DNA of 64,000 bases from Dehalogenimonas sp. 4OHTPN. Its GTDB lineage: Bacteria; Chloroflexota; Dehalococcoidia; Dehalococcoidales; Dehalococcoidaceae. How positions within the stretch are numbered: position 1 is the first letter of the stretch; each line of letters starts with the position of its first letter. Below the pieces are notes generated by a model, which saw nothing but the letters and a program-made list of their open reading frames with translations, had not been told where the DNA came from and searched no databases. Both the position numbers and the translations under genes were made by a program. Positions 9,800 through 17,581 of the stretch are shown here, one piece after another. Location: NCBI RefSeq assembly GCF_040448695.1, contig NZ_CP159307.1:310001-374000 (forward strand), given 5' to 3'.

Positions 9800-10150
9800 T
9801 TAAGCCGCCGCTTCTTTTTCTTCCTTGATGCGGGCGGCCTTGCCGGATAAGCCGCGCAGGTAGTACAGCTTGGCGCGGCGGACGCGGCCGCGGCGGGTGA
9901 CTTCAATCTTGGCGATGAGCGGCGAAGCGAAAGGGAAGATGCGTTCCACGCCGACGCCGTAGGACAGGCGGCGCACCGTGAAATTGCCGCCGTCCGTACC
10001 GGAGCGTTTGCGCAGCACCACGCCCTGGAAGACCTGGATGCGCTCCTTGTCGCCTTCGATAATTCGGACGTGCACCTTGACCGTATCGCCGGGGTTGACT
10101 TCCGGAAAGTCGGCTTTTACCGCCGGGGGTACCAGTTCAGAGATTCTCAT
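9800..10150 (-). CDS. rplS: 50S ribosomal protein L19
   Basis: A 116-residue ribosomal protein located at the 30S-50S interface. The conserved stretches [31 protein letters not shown] and [19 protein letters not shown] are all present and the length is normal. trmD, often beside rplS in other bacteria, is here about 6 kb away across the heliorhodopsin operon. Confidence 0.97.
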   Translation of the reverse strand: MRISELVPPAVKADFPEVNPGDTVKVHVRIIEGDKERIQVFQGVVLRKRSGTDGGNFTVRRLSYGVGVERIFPFASPLIAKIEVTRRGRVRRAKLYYLRGLSGKAARIKEEKEAAA

Positions 10151-10270
10151 TTACAGGGACTCCTTTAATTGCTGCGCCGGTCTGAACCGGCGGGGATATC
10201 AGGTCACAGACTAAATAGTAAATCATAAACCGGGGTCCAATGGCAAGCCCCGGCGTCGGCGCCGACTATA

Positions 10271-10299
10271 TTGACTCAGGCGTATTCGTATTATATTAT
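10271..10299 (+). promoter_or_regulatory. Sigma70-type promoter of the Fur/heliorhodopsin operon
   Basis: The -35 is TTGACT (10271-10276) and the -10 is TATTAT (10294-10299), with an ideal 17-nt spacer. Each box differs from consensus at one base. The expected start of transcription, near 10306, lies inside the adjacent palindrome. Confidence 0.8.
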
Positions 10300-10301
10300 A
10301 T

Positions 10302-10322
10302 TAATAGGAATGATTACTATTA
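10302..10322. promoter_or_regulatory. Fur/PerR-like operator
   Basis: A 21-bp imperfect palindrome centred on G10312. The outer arms are TAATAG and CTATTA and the core is AAT-G-ATT. It resembles the 7-1-7 inverted repeats bound by Fur and PerR. It covers the predicted transcription start and ends 14 bp before the regulator gene, as expected for autoregulation. Confidence 0.7.
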
Positions 10323-10335
10323 AGAATTGAAATAT

Positions 10336-10743
10336 ATGCGTTGCACACGGCAAAAAGAGAAGATTTTAGAGTACCTGCAAGCCACCACCGTTCACCCGAC
10401 GGCCGAGCAGGTATATGAGAGTGTCAGGAGCAGCCTGCCGCGCATCAGCCGGGGGACCGTCTACCGTAATCTTGAAAAACTCTGCCGCAAGGGTGAAGCC
10501 ATCGAGCTGTATATCGGCGGCCGGGTGAGCCGCTACGATGCCCGGACCGCTGGTCACGGCCACCTTTGCTGCCGGAGCTGCGGCTTGGTCGCCGACGTCG
10601 ATATTCCTTTCGATCATACCTTTCATGAGGAAGTGGTAGGGCGGACCGGCTTCAAGGTCAACGGCAGCGCCGTCCAGTTCAACGGGGTATGTCCGGCATG
10701 CCAGAAAAAAGAACAGAAAGTTAAAAAGGAGGCAAGGCAATGA
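10336..10743 (+). CDS. Fur family transcriptional regulator (PerR-like)
   Basis: A 135-residue metal-dependent repressor. The winged-helix DNA-binding half contains the Fur signature (PRISRGTVYRNLEKL). The dimerisation half has HGHLCCRSC and a second CPAC pair, the structural zinc site. ATG 10336 is preferred to TTG 10327. Peroxide-sensing PerR and iron-sensing Fur cannot be separated with confidence from sequence alone. It overlaps the cupin gene by 4 bp (ATGA), so it is the first gene of that operon, and a Fur-type palindrome lies just upstream. Confidence 0.88.
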   Translation: MRCTRQKEKILEYLQATTVHPTAEQVYESVRSSLPRISRGTVYRNLEKLCRKGEAIELYIGGRVSRYDARTAGHGHLCCRSCGLVADVDIPFDHTFHEEVVGRTGFKVNGSAVQFNGVCPACQKKEQKVKKEARQ

Positions 10744-11126
10744 TTGGTTTCTTCGGTCCCATCGAAAAGCAGACCCTGAAAAACGGCAATTTCAGGCAGG
10801 TGTTGTTCACCGGCAAACACGCCCAACTGGTGGTGATGAGCCTCAAACCCGGAGAAGAGATCGGCAACGAAATTCACCATCACGTAGACCAGTTCTTCCG
10901 GGTTGAGCAGGGCGAAGCCACCTTTACCCTCGGCGGTGAAAAACACGTCGCCCGCGACGGCGATGCCGTAATCGTCCCGGCCGGGACCTACCACAATGTG
11001 GTCAATACCTCCAAAACAGAGACGGTGAAGCTGTACACCATTTATTCTCCGCCGAATCACCCTGACCGCACGGTACATAAAACCAGGGCTGACGCCGAGA
11101 AGGCTGAAGCTGAGGAACATCACTAG
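10740..11126 (+). CDS. Cupin domain protein
   Basis: A 128-residue single-domain cupin. The first metal motif is visible as EIHHHVDQFFRVEQGE and the second as PAGTYHNVVNTSK, so the His/Glu metal site looks complete. Similar small cupins with mannose-6-phosphate isomerase-like folds bind a metal and have varied roles; the substrate cannot be inferred. The ATGA overlap with the Fur-family gene means the two are translated together. The His-rich tail (AEAEEHH) is of unknown meaning. Confidence 0.85.
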   Translation: MIGFFGPIEKQTLKNGNFRQVLFTGKHAQLVVMSLKPGEEIGNEIHHHVDQFFRVEQGEATFTLGGEKHVARDGDAVIVPAGTYHNVVNTSKTETVKLYTIYSPPNHPDRTVHKTRADAEKAEAEEHH

Positions 11127-11185
11127 CCGGCTTTGCCGCGGCGGTGATGGTTAACACAACCCAGACGGGCAACGTGTGAGGTGAT

Positions 11186-11596
11186 ATGGATATCGGTCAG
11201 TGGGTCATAGTCTATGTAGCCTCTTTAGCGGCGTTTCTGGCAATTGACCTGGTCTGGTTGGGCAAAATCGCCAGGGGATTTTACCGGCGGCAACTGGCCG
11301 ACCTGATGCTGGAGAAGCTTAAATGGCAGCCGGCGCTGGGCTTTTATCTGCTTTATGTTTTCGGCCTCCTGGTGCTCGTCGTGGCGCCGGCGGTCGAAGC
11401 CGGTTCGGCGCTTAAGGCCGGCGGCTTGGGCGCGCTGCTGGGGTGCGTCAGCTATGCCACCTATGACCTGTCCAATTTCGCCACCTTGAAAAAGTGGCCC
11501 GCCGCCGTGGTCGCCGCCGATATCGTCTGGGGCGCCTTCCTGACCGGCGCCGTTTCCCTTATCGCCTATGCCGCGGCCCAGGCGGTCGCCGGATAG
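11186..11596 (+). CDS. DUF2177 family membrane protein
   Basis: A 136-residue protein with four predicted membrane helices. The N-terminal FLAIDLVWLGKIARGFYRRQ and the later SYATYDLSNFATLKKWP match DUF2177, a family with no assigned function. The start follows a good ribosome site (TGAGGTGAT). It lies 59 bp after the cupin and 30 bp before the heliorhodopsin, so it is probably in the same transcript. Confidence 0.85.
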   Translation: MDIGQWVIVYVASLAAFLAIDLVWLGKIARGFYRRQLADLMLEKLKWQPALGFYLLYVFGLLVLVVAPAVEAGSALKAGGLGALLGCVSYATYDLSNFATLKKWPAAVVAADIVWGAFLTGAVSLIAYAAAQAVAG

Positions 11597-11626
11597 ATGA
11601 GCCGTCAACTAATATGAAGGAGTAAT

Positions 11627-12400
11627 ATGGAGTACGAACCGCAGTTCAAACGTCTCAGGATTTACAACGCTTTCATGGGATTCCTGCATCTTATCCAGGC
11701 GGCTGCGGTGCTGGTTCTCAGCAACGATTTCAAGCTGCCGGTGACCACCTCATTCCTGTCCTTTGATGAGACTATCGGCCGGCTGTGGCCGGTGACCGAT
11801 GTCTGGATCAATGTGCCGCTCGGGGCTATGGTCGCAGTGTTCCTGCTGCTGTCGGCGGCCGCGCATTTCATCATCGCCTCGCCGCCGGTATTCGGCTGGT
11901 ATGTCAGAAACCTCAAGACGGGCATCAACTACGCCCGGTGGTACGAATACTCCTTCAGCGCCTCGCTGATGATCGTGCTGATTGCCATGCTGTGCGGCGT
12001 GTATGACCTGGGCGCCCTGCTGATGGCCTTTGCACTGACCGCGGTAATGAACCTGTGCGGGCTGGTGATGGAAGTCCACAATCAAACCACCCAGCGGACC
12101 AACTGGATTTCCTATACTGTAGGCTGCATCGCCGGCGTGGCGCCGTGGGTAGCCATCGCCATCTATTTCTTCGGCTCGCTGTCCCAGGCTGATGGCGGCG
12201 TCCCCACCTTTGTCTATGTCATCCTGCCCACCCTGTTCGTCTTCTTCTTCAGCTTTGCTTTAAACATGGTGCTGCAGTACCGCAAAGTCGGTCCCTGGCG
12301 CGACTACCTGTTCGGCGAGCGCGTCTACATCCTGCTCAGCCTGATAGCCAAGTCCGCGCTGGCGTGGCAGGTCTTTGCCGGCACCCTCAGGCCGGTGTAA
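11627..12400 (+). CDS. Heliorhodopsin (light-sensing retinal protein)
   Basis: A 257-residue seven-helix protein of the heliorhodopsin family, which binds retinal, has inverted membrane topology compared with type 1 rhodopsins and is thought to sense light rather than pump ions (family knowledge). Seen here: the signature ARWYEYSFSASLM with the counterion Glu107, the retinal Schiff-base lysine at 242 in LSLIAKSALAWQVF, and histidines at 21 and 80 matching positions conserved near the chromophore. A good ribosome site (AAGGAG) precedes ATG. DegV starts 3 bp after the stop. No retinal synthesis gene lies in this window, so the retinal source is unknown. Confidence 0.95.
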   Translation: MEYEPQFKRLRIYNAFMGFLHLIQAAAVLVLSNDFKLPVTTSFLSFDETIGRLWPVTDVWINVPLGAMVAVFLLLSAAAHFIIASPPVFGWYVRNLKTGINYARWYEYSFSASLMIVLIAMLCGVYDLGALLMAFALTAVMNLCGLVMEVHNQTTQRTNWISYTVGCIAGVAPWVAIAIYFFGSLSQADGGVPTFVYVILPTLFVFFFSFALNMVLQYRKVGPWRDYLFGERVYILLSLIAKSALAWQVFAGTLRPV

Positions 12401-12403
12401 ATC

Positions 12404-13243
12404 ATGGCTGTTAAAGTTGTCACCGACAGCACCTGCGACCTGCCGCCGGAGGTCGCCCGGGATCTGGGCATTGCCATCGTCCCGATTTATGTCCGTTTCG
12501 GCGCGGCGGTTTACCGCGACGGCGTTGACATCACGCCCGGCCAGCTTTATCCGAAGCTGATTGCCTCCGATGTGCACCCCGCCACCTCCCAGCCAACCCC
12601 GGAGGACTTTGCCGCTGTTTATAAAGAAGCCTCCAGGGATGCGGACGCTATTGTCTCGGTTCATATTTCATCCAGGATCAGCGGCACATTTAATTCCGCC
12701 GTCATCGCCGCCAAGGCGTTCAACGGCGTCTGCCCGGTTGAGGTCGTTGATTCCAGGTTCAACTCAGCGGGTCTCGGGCTGGCGGCACTGGCCGCCGCCC
12801 GCGCCGCTAAATCCGGGGCCGGCCTGGCTGAAGTGCTCGCTGAAACCAACCTGGCAATCTCCCAGGTCAGGATGTTCGGCTTATTCCGCACCATGAAATA
12901 CCTGGCCAGGAGCGGCCGCATCAACAAAGCTGTGGCGGCAGCCTCCAGCGTGCTCAACGTCATGCCTTTATTGACCTTCCATGACGGCGAGATCGCCCGC
13001 GCCGGCCTGGTGCGCACCGTAGGCAGGGGGATGGAAAAAATCATCGAATTCGTCAGGAAACACGCTCCGGTGACTGAAATCACCGTTGTCCACAGCCGCG
13101 CCGCGGAGGAAGCGGAAAAACTGAGAGGCTGGTTGGCGGAGTTCCTGAACGCGGAGAAAATCATGGTCTCGGAGTTGGGGGCGGGGCTCGGGGTTCACGG
13201 CGGCCCGGGGGTGCTCCTGATCGGCCTCAGGCGGGCGGGGTGA
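12404..13243 (+). CDS. DegV family fatty-acid-binding protein
   Basis: A 279-residue protein. The N-terminal VVTDSTCDLPPEVA and the SSRISGTFNSA region are typical of DegV, a family that binds long-chain fatty acids and in some Firmicutes feeds them to a fatty acid kinase. No kinase partner is present here. It follows the heliorhodopsin gene by 3 bp and touches the next membrane-protein gene, which suggests a membrane-lipid theme for the operon (inference). Confidence 0.92.
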   Translation: MAVKVVTDSTCDLPPEVARDLGIAIVPIYVRFGAAVYRDGVDITPGQLYPKLIASDVHPATSQPTPEDFAAVYKEASRDADAIVSVHISSRISGTFNSAVIAAKAFNGVCPVEVVDSRFNSAGLGLAALAAARAAKSGAGLAEVLAETNLAISQVRMFGLFRTMKYLARSGRINKAVAAASSVLNVMPLLTFHDGEIARAGLVRTVGRGMEKIIEFVRKHAPVTEITVVHSRAAEEAEKLRGWLAEFLNAEKIMVSELGAGLGVHGGPGVLLIGLRRAG

Positions 13244-13244
13244 G

Positions 13245-13784
13245 ATGCCGATGACCCGCTTTGCTCCGGCTCAGAAAATCCTGTTCGCCATTAACGCCGC
13301 CGGCGGCATCGCCGTTCTCGGCAGCTACGCTGTTGGCCTGGGTTCCGGCACCGACGCCCTTTGGGGCGGCGTCCCGGCCGCCATCCGCCCTCTGTATGCG
13401 GTATCGATGCTGGTATCAGCCCTGGGCTATTTCGCTTTCATCTACTACCTGCTTTTCAAGGTCCAGCCGGAATCGGCCAGCATCGGCTCGGGCGGGAAGT
13501 TCCAGCTCTTTAACTGGATCTTTGTCGGCATCCTGCTGCCTTCAGCGCTGTGGATGCCACTGACCAATTTGTATATCGGTTCGCCTTCCGAAGCCTCATG
13601 GCTGGCCATCAGGGCGGTGCTTGCCCTGGTCGGATTGGCTTCGATCGCGCTGTCGGCTGCTCTCATACAACTGCGGGGTAACGCCCGCGGCGCCTCCTAC
13701 CGCCTGGCTGTTGCCGGCAGCCTTTATTTTGCCTTTCATACCACTGTATTGGACGCAGTGGTGTGGGCGGCGCTGTTCAGGTAA
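13245..13784 (+). CDS. Unknown multi-helix membrane protein
   Basis: A 179-residue hydrophobic protein with about five membrane helices and no motif I recognise. It begins one base after the DegV stop, so the two are very likely co-translated. The short extramembrane loops and absence of Cys or charged clusters give no functional clue. By position it belongs to the heliorhodopsin operon. Confidence 0.75.
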   Translation: MPMTRFAPAQKILFAINAAGGIAVLGSYAVGLGSGTDALWGGVPAAIRPLYAVSMLVSALGYFAFIYYLLFKVQPESASIGSGGKFQLFNWIFVGILLPSALWMPLTNLYIGSPSEASWLAIRAVLALVGLASIALSAALIQLRGNARGASYRLAVAGSLYFAFHTTVLDAVVWAALFR

Positions 13785-13801
13785 GTCGAGGAGCCTATGC
13801 T

Positions 13802-14578
13802 GTGAACGCTGAACTATTCACCGCCGCTGCCCTGGTTATTCTTGGCTACATGACATTTCTCTTCGTAATCGCGGCGTTTACCCGGAACAACAGCGTCGCC
13901 GATACCGGCTGGGGCGTCGGTTTCATCGTCGTGACGCTCACGACGCTGGTTACCGCCGGCGATATCTCCGGGGTCAAACTGCTGACCGCGGTCCTGGTCA
14001 CCGTTTGGGGGATGCGCCTGGCGGTGCGCATTTTCCTGCGCAACCGCGGCCGGGGCGAGGATTTCAGGTATCGGAAAATGAGGCAGGGGTGGGGCCGGGC
14101 GTGGCTCCTGAACAGCTACTTCCGGGTCTTCGTCGTCCAGGGCGTTTTGATGTTGCTGGTCGCCGTACCGATTGTCCAGATCAACCATGCTGACGCGCCT
14201 CCGTTCGGTCTATTCACCGCGGTCGGCGCCGTAATCTGGCTGGCTGGCTTCATTATTGAAACGACGGCGGATTATCAGCTGGACCGGTTTATCGCCGGTC
14301 CCCAGAACAGAGGCAAAGTGCTTCAGTCCGGGCTGTGGCGCTATTCGCGGCACCCCAATTACTTCGGCGAAGTGGTCCAGTGGTGGGGCATATTTGCCAT
14401 CGCCCTCGGCGTGGAGTATGGTTGGGCAGGCATTATCGGTCCGGTCACAATTACCTTCTTGATTCTTAAGGTCTCCGGGATTCCGATGCTGGAAAAAACG
14501 TTGTCCCAAAATCCGGAATATGTTGAATATCAGCGACGCACCAGCAGTTTTATCCCGCTGCCGCCGAAGAAAGGGTGA
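13802..14578 (+). CDS. DUF1295 (steroid 5-alpha-reductase-like) membrane protein
   Basis: A 258-residue membrane protein of the DUF1295 family. The C-terminal half has the NADPH-binding style motif (LWRYSRHPNYFGEVVQWWG) found in steroid reductases and isoprenylcysteine methyltransferase relatives. The reaction is unknown; a lipid or isoprenoid substrate is plausible. GTG 13802 is chosen because a GAGGAG ribosome site lies before it, whereas the GTG at 13763 would overlap the previous gene. Confidence 0.85.
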   Translation: MNAELFTAAALVILGYMTFLFVIAAFTRNNSVADTGWGVGFIVVTLTTLVTAGDISGVKLLTAVLVTVWGMRLAVRIFLRNRGRGEDFRYRKMRQGWGRAWLLNSYFRVFVVQGVLMLLVAVPIVQINHADAPPFGLFTAVGAVIWLAGFIIETTADYQLDRFIAGPQNRGKVLQSGLWRYSRHPNYFGEVVQWWGIFAIALGVEYGWAGIIGPVTITFLILKVSGIPMLEKTLSQNPEYVEYQRRTSSFIPLPPKKG

Positions 14579-14584
14579 TCCGCC

Positions 14585-14728
14585 ATGCCGAGCCTGAAAG
14601 CCTTTTTCACCAACTGGTGGGCGCCGATGCCGCTGCGCCGCAAGATCTACCTGGCCTTCAGGAACAACTGGATTAAAATCAGCCGGCGGCAGAGCTGCTG
14701 CGGCCATCCGGGCGAGCCCGGCTGCTGA
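14585..14728 (+). CDS. Small Cys-tailed protein, 47 residues
   Basis: A short open frame 6 bp after the DUF1295 stop. It starts MPSLKAFFTNWWAP, has a basic middle (RRKIYLAFRNNW) and ends in a Cys/Gly/Pro tail (SCCGHPGEPGC). The amphipathic front and three clustered cysteines suggest a membrane-associated metal- or redox-active peptide. The position within the operon and a sensible composition argue it is real. Function is unknown. Confidence 0.65.
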   Translation: MPSLKAFFTNWWAPMPLRRKIYLAFRNNWIKISRRQSCCGHPGEPGC

Positions 14729-14788
14729 GAGTCCGCCAAGCCCTCGGTCGAGGGTCAGATAAATCATCCTGTCCGCTAGAGGAGTCCG

Positions 14789-16258
14789 ATGGCCAGATAT
14801 GACTATGACGTGATCATTCTGGGCGGCGGCATCGCCGGTTTCTCCGCCGCCGGCATGGCCGCCGGCCTCGGTAAAACAGTCCTCCTGGTTGAGAAAGGCC
14901 GCCTCGGCGGCAACTGCTCTCTTCGGACCTGCATCCCCACCAAGGCGCTAATCCGCGCCGGCGAGGCTTACGGCAACCTGGGGGCGGCTTCCGAGTTCGG
15001 ACTGGAGTGCCAGCTTCCGGCGATCGATACCACCCGGGTCAACAAGTACGTCCGCCGCGTCATCGAGGAAGTCGGCGCCATTGATAACCCCGAAAGCTTC
15101 AAACAGATGGGCATCGACATTGAGTTCGGTGCCCCCTCGTTCGTGGACCGGCACCGCATCAAGCTGGGCAGCCGCGTTATTTCCGGGAACAAGTTCATCA
15201 TCGCCACCGGCAGCAGCCCGGCGCGCCTTAACGTTGAGGGCGCCGCCGAGACGCCCTATTTCACCACCGAAAACATTTTCAGCGAGGATAAATTACCGGC
15301 GTCGATTATTATTCTCGGCGGCGGTCCCGCCGGCATCGAGTACGCCACCGCTTATTGCGCGCTGGGGCTTAAGGTAACTGTGGTTGAACTGGCTGATACC
15401 ATCCTGGCTCGTGAAGACAAGGAAATGACCAGGCTGGTGGCCGAGCGGCTGCGCCAGAACGGAGTGACGCTGCTGACCGGCTGGCAGACGGTCAGGCTTT
15501 TTCGCACCGGCGAAGAGGTTTCAGCCGAAATCAAGAGCGCGTCCGGCGAGACCATGGTGTTGACCGCGGAGGCCCTTTTGATGACTATTGGCCGTGTCCC
15601 CAACCTGGAAGGATTGTCGCTGGAGAAGGCCGGAGTAGCCGTCACCCCGCGCGGCATCAAAACCGACCTGGGGATGCGCACCACGGCGGATAATATCTAT
15701 GCCGCCGGCGATGTCGTCGGCCCGTTCCAGACCGGCGCGGTGGCTGAATACCAGGCTCTTATCGCCGCCAACAACGCGTTGATCCCGGTGGTTAAAAAAC
15801 GGGCTGATTACCGCACCATCCTGTGGATAACCTACACCAGCCCGCCGCTGGCCCATGTCGGTTTGACCGAAGAAGAAGCCCGCAAACGCTACGGGGATAA
15901 AGTCAAAATTTATCACTATGAATATAGCCGCATGCGGCGGGCCCGGGTGGACCGGCAGGATTTCGGCGTCGCCAAATTCATCACCGACGCCGCGGGCAAG
16001 CCGCTGGGCATCCACATCTTGGGACTGCATGCCGAAGAAATGGCTCATGAAGCGGAGCTGCTGAGGGTGTACCGCAAGCCGCTTCATACACTGCATTTCG
16101 TCAACCACGCCTATCCGACCTATTCGGAAGCCATTTTCAAGCGCATGGGCGATATCAGCTACCTGGACAGGATGGCCGCCAATCCCATTATCCGGCTCGG
16201 CCTGGAGCTGATGCCGGGTTTTGTCAACAACCTGGAAAAACTGAAGAAAAAGCTTTAG
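14789..16258 (+). CDS. FAD-dependent pyridine nucleotide-disulfide oxidoreductase (MerA/LpdA-like)
   Basis: A 489-residue flavoprotein. It has the N-terminal FAD-binding GGGIAG, the redox-active pair Cys43/Cys48 (GNCSLRTC), the NAD(P)-binding GGGPAG and the second FAD motif (YAAGDVVG). In lipoamide dehydrogenase the C-terminal catalytic His precedes Pro-Thr; here that residue is Tyr442 (HAYPTYSE), while the partner Glu447 remains. Ordinary lipoamide dehydrogenase activity is therefore unlikely, and no lipoyl enzyme genes are nearby. It is the last gene of the heliorhodopsin operon and overlaps convergent trmD by 4 bp. Confidence 0.88.
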   Translation: MARYDYDVIILGGGIAGFSAAGMAAGLGKTVLLVEKGRLGGNCSLRTCIPTKALIRAGEAYGNLGAASEFGLECQLPAIDTTRVNKYVRRVIEEVGAIDNPESFKQMGIDIEFGAPSFVDRHRIKLGSRVISGNKFIIATGSSPARLNVEGAAETPYFTTENIFSEDKLPASIIILGGGPAGIEYATAYCALGLKVTVVELADTILAREDKEMTRLVAERLRQNGVTLLTGWQTVRLFRTGEEVSAEIKSASGETMVLTAEALLMTIGRVPNLEGLSLEKAGVAVTPRGIKTDLGMRTTADNIYAAGDVVGPFQTGAVAEYQALIAANNALIPVVKKRADYRTILWITYTSPPLAHVGLTEEEARKRYGDKVKIYHYEYSRMRRARVDRQDFGVAKFITDAAGKPLGIHILGLHAEEMAHEAELLRVYRKPLHTLHFVNHAYPTYSEAIFKRMGDISYLDRMAANPIIRLGLELMPGFVNNLEKLKKKL

Positions 16259-17010
16259 CCAGAGTCCGGCGGCTGTTCGGCGCGTATCTCTTCAATCGTT
16301 TTCAGGTCGGTCTTGGACAGTTCTGCGCCGCTAAGGAGCTCAGGCCGCCGCATCAGTGTCCGCCTGACCGATTCCTGCCGGCGCCATCTGGCGATGGCGG
16401 CATGGTTGCCGGAAAGCAGGATATCCGGCACCTTTAGCCCCCGGAACTCAGGCGGGCGGGTGTAGTGGGGGTATTCCAGCAGTCCTTCAGCCGAAGGGCT
16501 GTGAGACTCCTCAAGATGAGACTCGCCGCAGCCCAGCACTCCGGGTATCAGCCGGGCCACGGCGTCGGCCACCACCATGGCCGGCAGTTCCCCGCCGGAC
16601 AGCACGTAGTCGCCGATGGAAAGCTCGTCGTCAACATAATTCCGGATGCGCTCATCGAAACCCTCGTAGTGGCCGGCGACGAGGATCAGCCGGGGTATTT
16701 TCGATAGTTCGGCGGCAAGCGCCTGGTTGAACAGCCGGCCGCCCGGCGAAAGCAGGACGACCCTCGCCTCAGCATCGGCTGACGACCTGACCGCCTCGAT
16801 AGCTGCCACCACCGGCTCCGGCTTCATCACCATGCCGGCGCCGCCGCCGTAGGGGGAATCGTCAACCACCCGGTGTTTATCGTGCGCCCAGTCCCGGATG
16901 TTGTGCAGCCGGATATCCAGCAGGCCGCGGTCTGCCGCCCGTTTTAAAATACTGGCGGCGAAAGGTCCCTGGAACATTTCCGGGAACAGCGTCAGGATGT
17001 CAATGCGCAC
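16255..17010 (-). CDS. trmD: tRNA (guanine-N1)-methyltransferase TrmD
   Basis: A 251-residue SPOUT methyltransferase making m1G37 in tRNAs to prevent frameshifting. The N-terminal [13 protein letters not shown], the SAM-knot stretch ([19 protein letters not shown]) and [17 protein letters not shown] are all typical. Length is normal. Confidence 0.97.
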   Translation of the reverse strand: MRIDILTLFPEMFQGPFAASILKRAADRGLLDIRLHNIRDWAHDKHRVVDDSPYGGGAGMVMKPEPVVAAIEAVRSSADAEARVVLLSPGGRLFNQALAAELSKIPRLILVAGHYEGFDERIRNYVDDELSIGDYVLSGGELPAMVVADAVARLIPGVLGCGESHLEESHSPSAEGLLEYPHYTRPPEFRGLKVPDILLSGNHAAIARWRRQESVRRTLMRRPELLSGAELSKTDLKTIEEIRAEQPPDSG

Positions 17011-17060
17011 GGATCAATTCTAGCATATCCGTCCGTCTCCGATGGCGGCGGCCGGCGGCA

Positions 17061-17088
17061 TTGTTGAATTATGTTTGCGGCATAAAAT
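17061..17088 (+). promoter_or_regulatory. Candidate promoter of the structured RNA region
   Basis: TTGTTG (17061-17066), a 16-nt spacer, then TAAAAT (17083-17088). A 6-bp inverted repeat, CTAGCT/AGCTAG (17089-17094 and 17102-17107), straddles the expected start at about 17095. Confidence 0.5.
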
Positions 17089-17094
17089 CTAGCT

Positions 17095-17544
17095 TTTAGG
17101 GAGCTAGAGAGAGCATCAGAGCGATAGAACATCGCAGACTGGCATGGCAATCAGCCTGGATCGCCTCTATTCACTGCTGTCTCCCTTTGACCAAAACCTG
17201 GTTTGGGAGTACATTAGAAACGTGGGTACCGGGCGGTACCCGCAGGCCAAATAAGCGAAAGGAGGTAGGATGGTAGAGAGACAAGCCGTTCTTGGGATTT
17301 GGCTGTTTCCCTGGAAACACTCCTCGCTTGGAGGTGGCGAATCCTAGGTTCCGTGTCCGAGGCGAGGAGTCTGGAAGAAGGCTCTTGAGCTTCTCATCAA
17401 AGGATTGAAACCCATCTGGTCTTTTTGATCAGGCCGGAGAAGTAAAGAGCGAAGCCGGGGGAAACCCCAAGCAACGAAAACAGAATAATTTCCAGAGGAG
17501 CCAAACAACCAAAAAAAGGTTAACAGGTTTCAAACGGAGTTACC
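17095..17544 (+). ncRNA. Candidate structured non-coding RNA (or leader with two short frames)
   Basis: Between trmD and the SAM hydrolase no long gene fits. Perfect local stems are dense: GCGAT/ATCGC at 17121-17135; GGGTACC/GGTACCC around loop GGGC at 17224-17241; a 7-bp stem at 17304-17319; CTC/GAG-type stem 17376-17394; GGGG-GAAA-CCCC with a GNRA tetraloop at 17457-17468. A 9-bp long-range pair joins 17319-17327 and 17362-17370. Two tiny frames also exist: 17144-17254 (36 residues, ending RYPQAK) and 17270-17347 (25 residues, with a strong GGAGG site). No match to RNase P, tmRNA, SRP or 6S RNA hallmarks was seen. Confidence 0.5.
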
Positions 17545-17581
17545 GGGCGGGCGATTAAGCGGACTAGCTAGTCGCCCGCCC
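17545..17581. terminator. Stem-loop between the structured region and the SAM hydrolase gene
   Basis: GGGCGGGCGA (17545-17554) and TCGCCCGCCC (17572-17581) are perfect 10-bp arms. It overlaps the last codons of the minus-strand gene. Neither side has a long T-run, so bidirectional termination is only likely, not certain. Confidence 0.5.

Noticed and set aside
17270-17347. tmRNA: the short frame begins with residues loosely like a tmRNA tag
   Set aside because: There is no T-arm, no acceptor stem and no CCA end, and the frame does not end like a tag.
17402-17411. GGATTGAAAC, like the end of a CRISPR repeat
   Set aside because: Only one copy, no array and no cas genes in the window.
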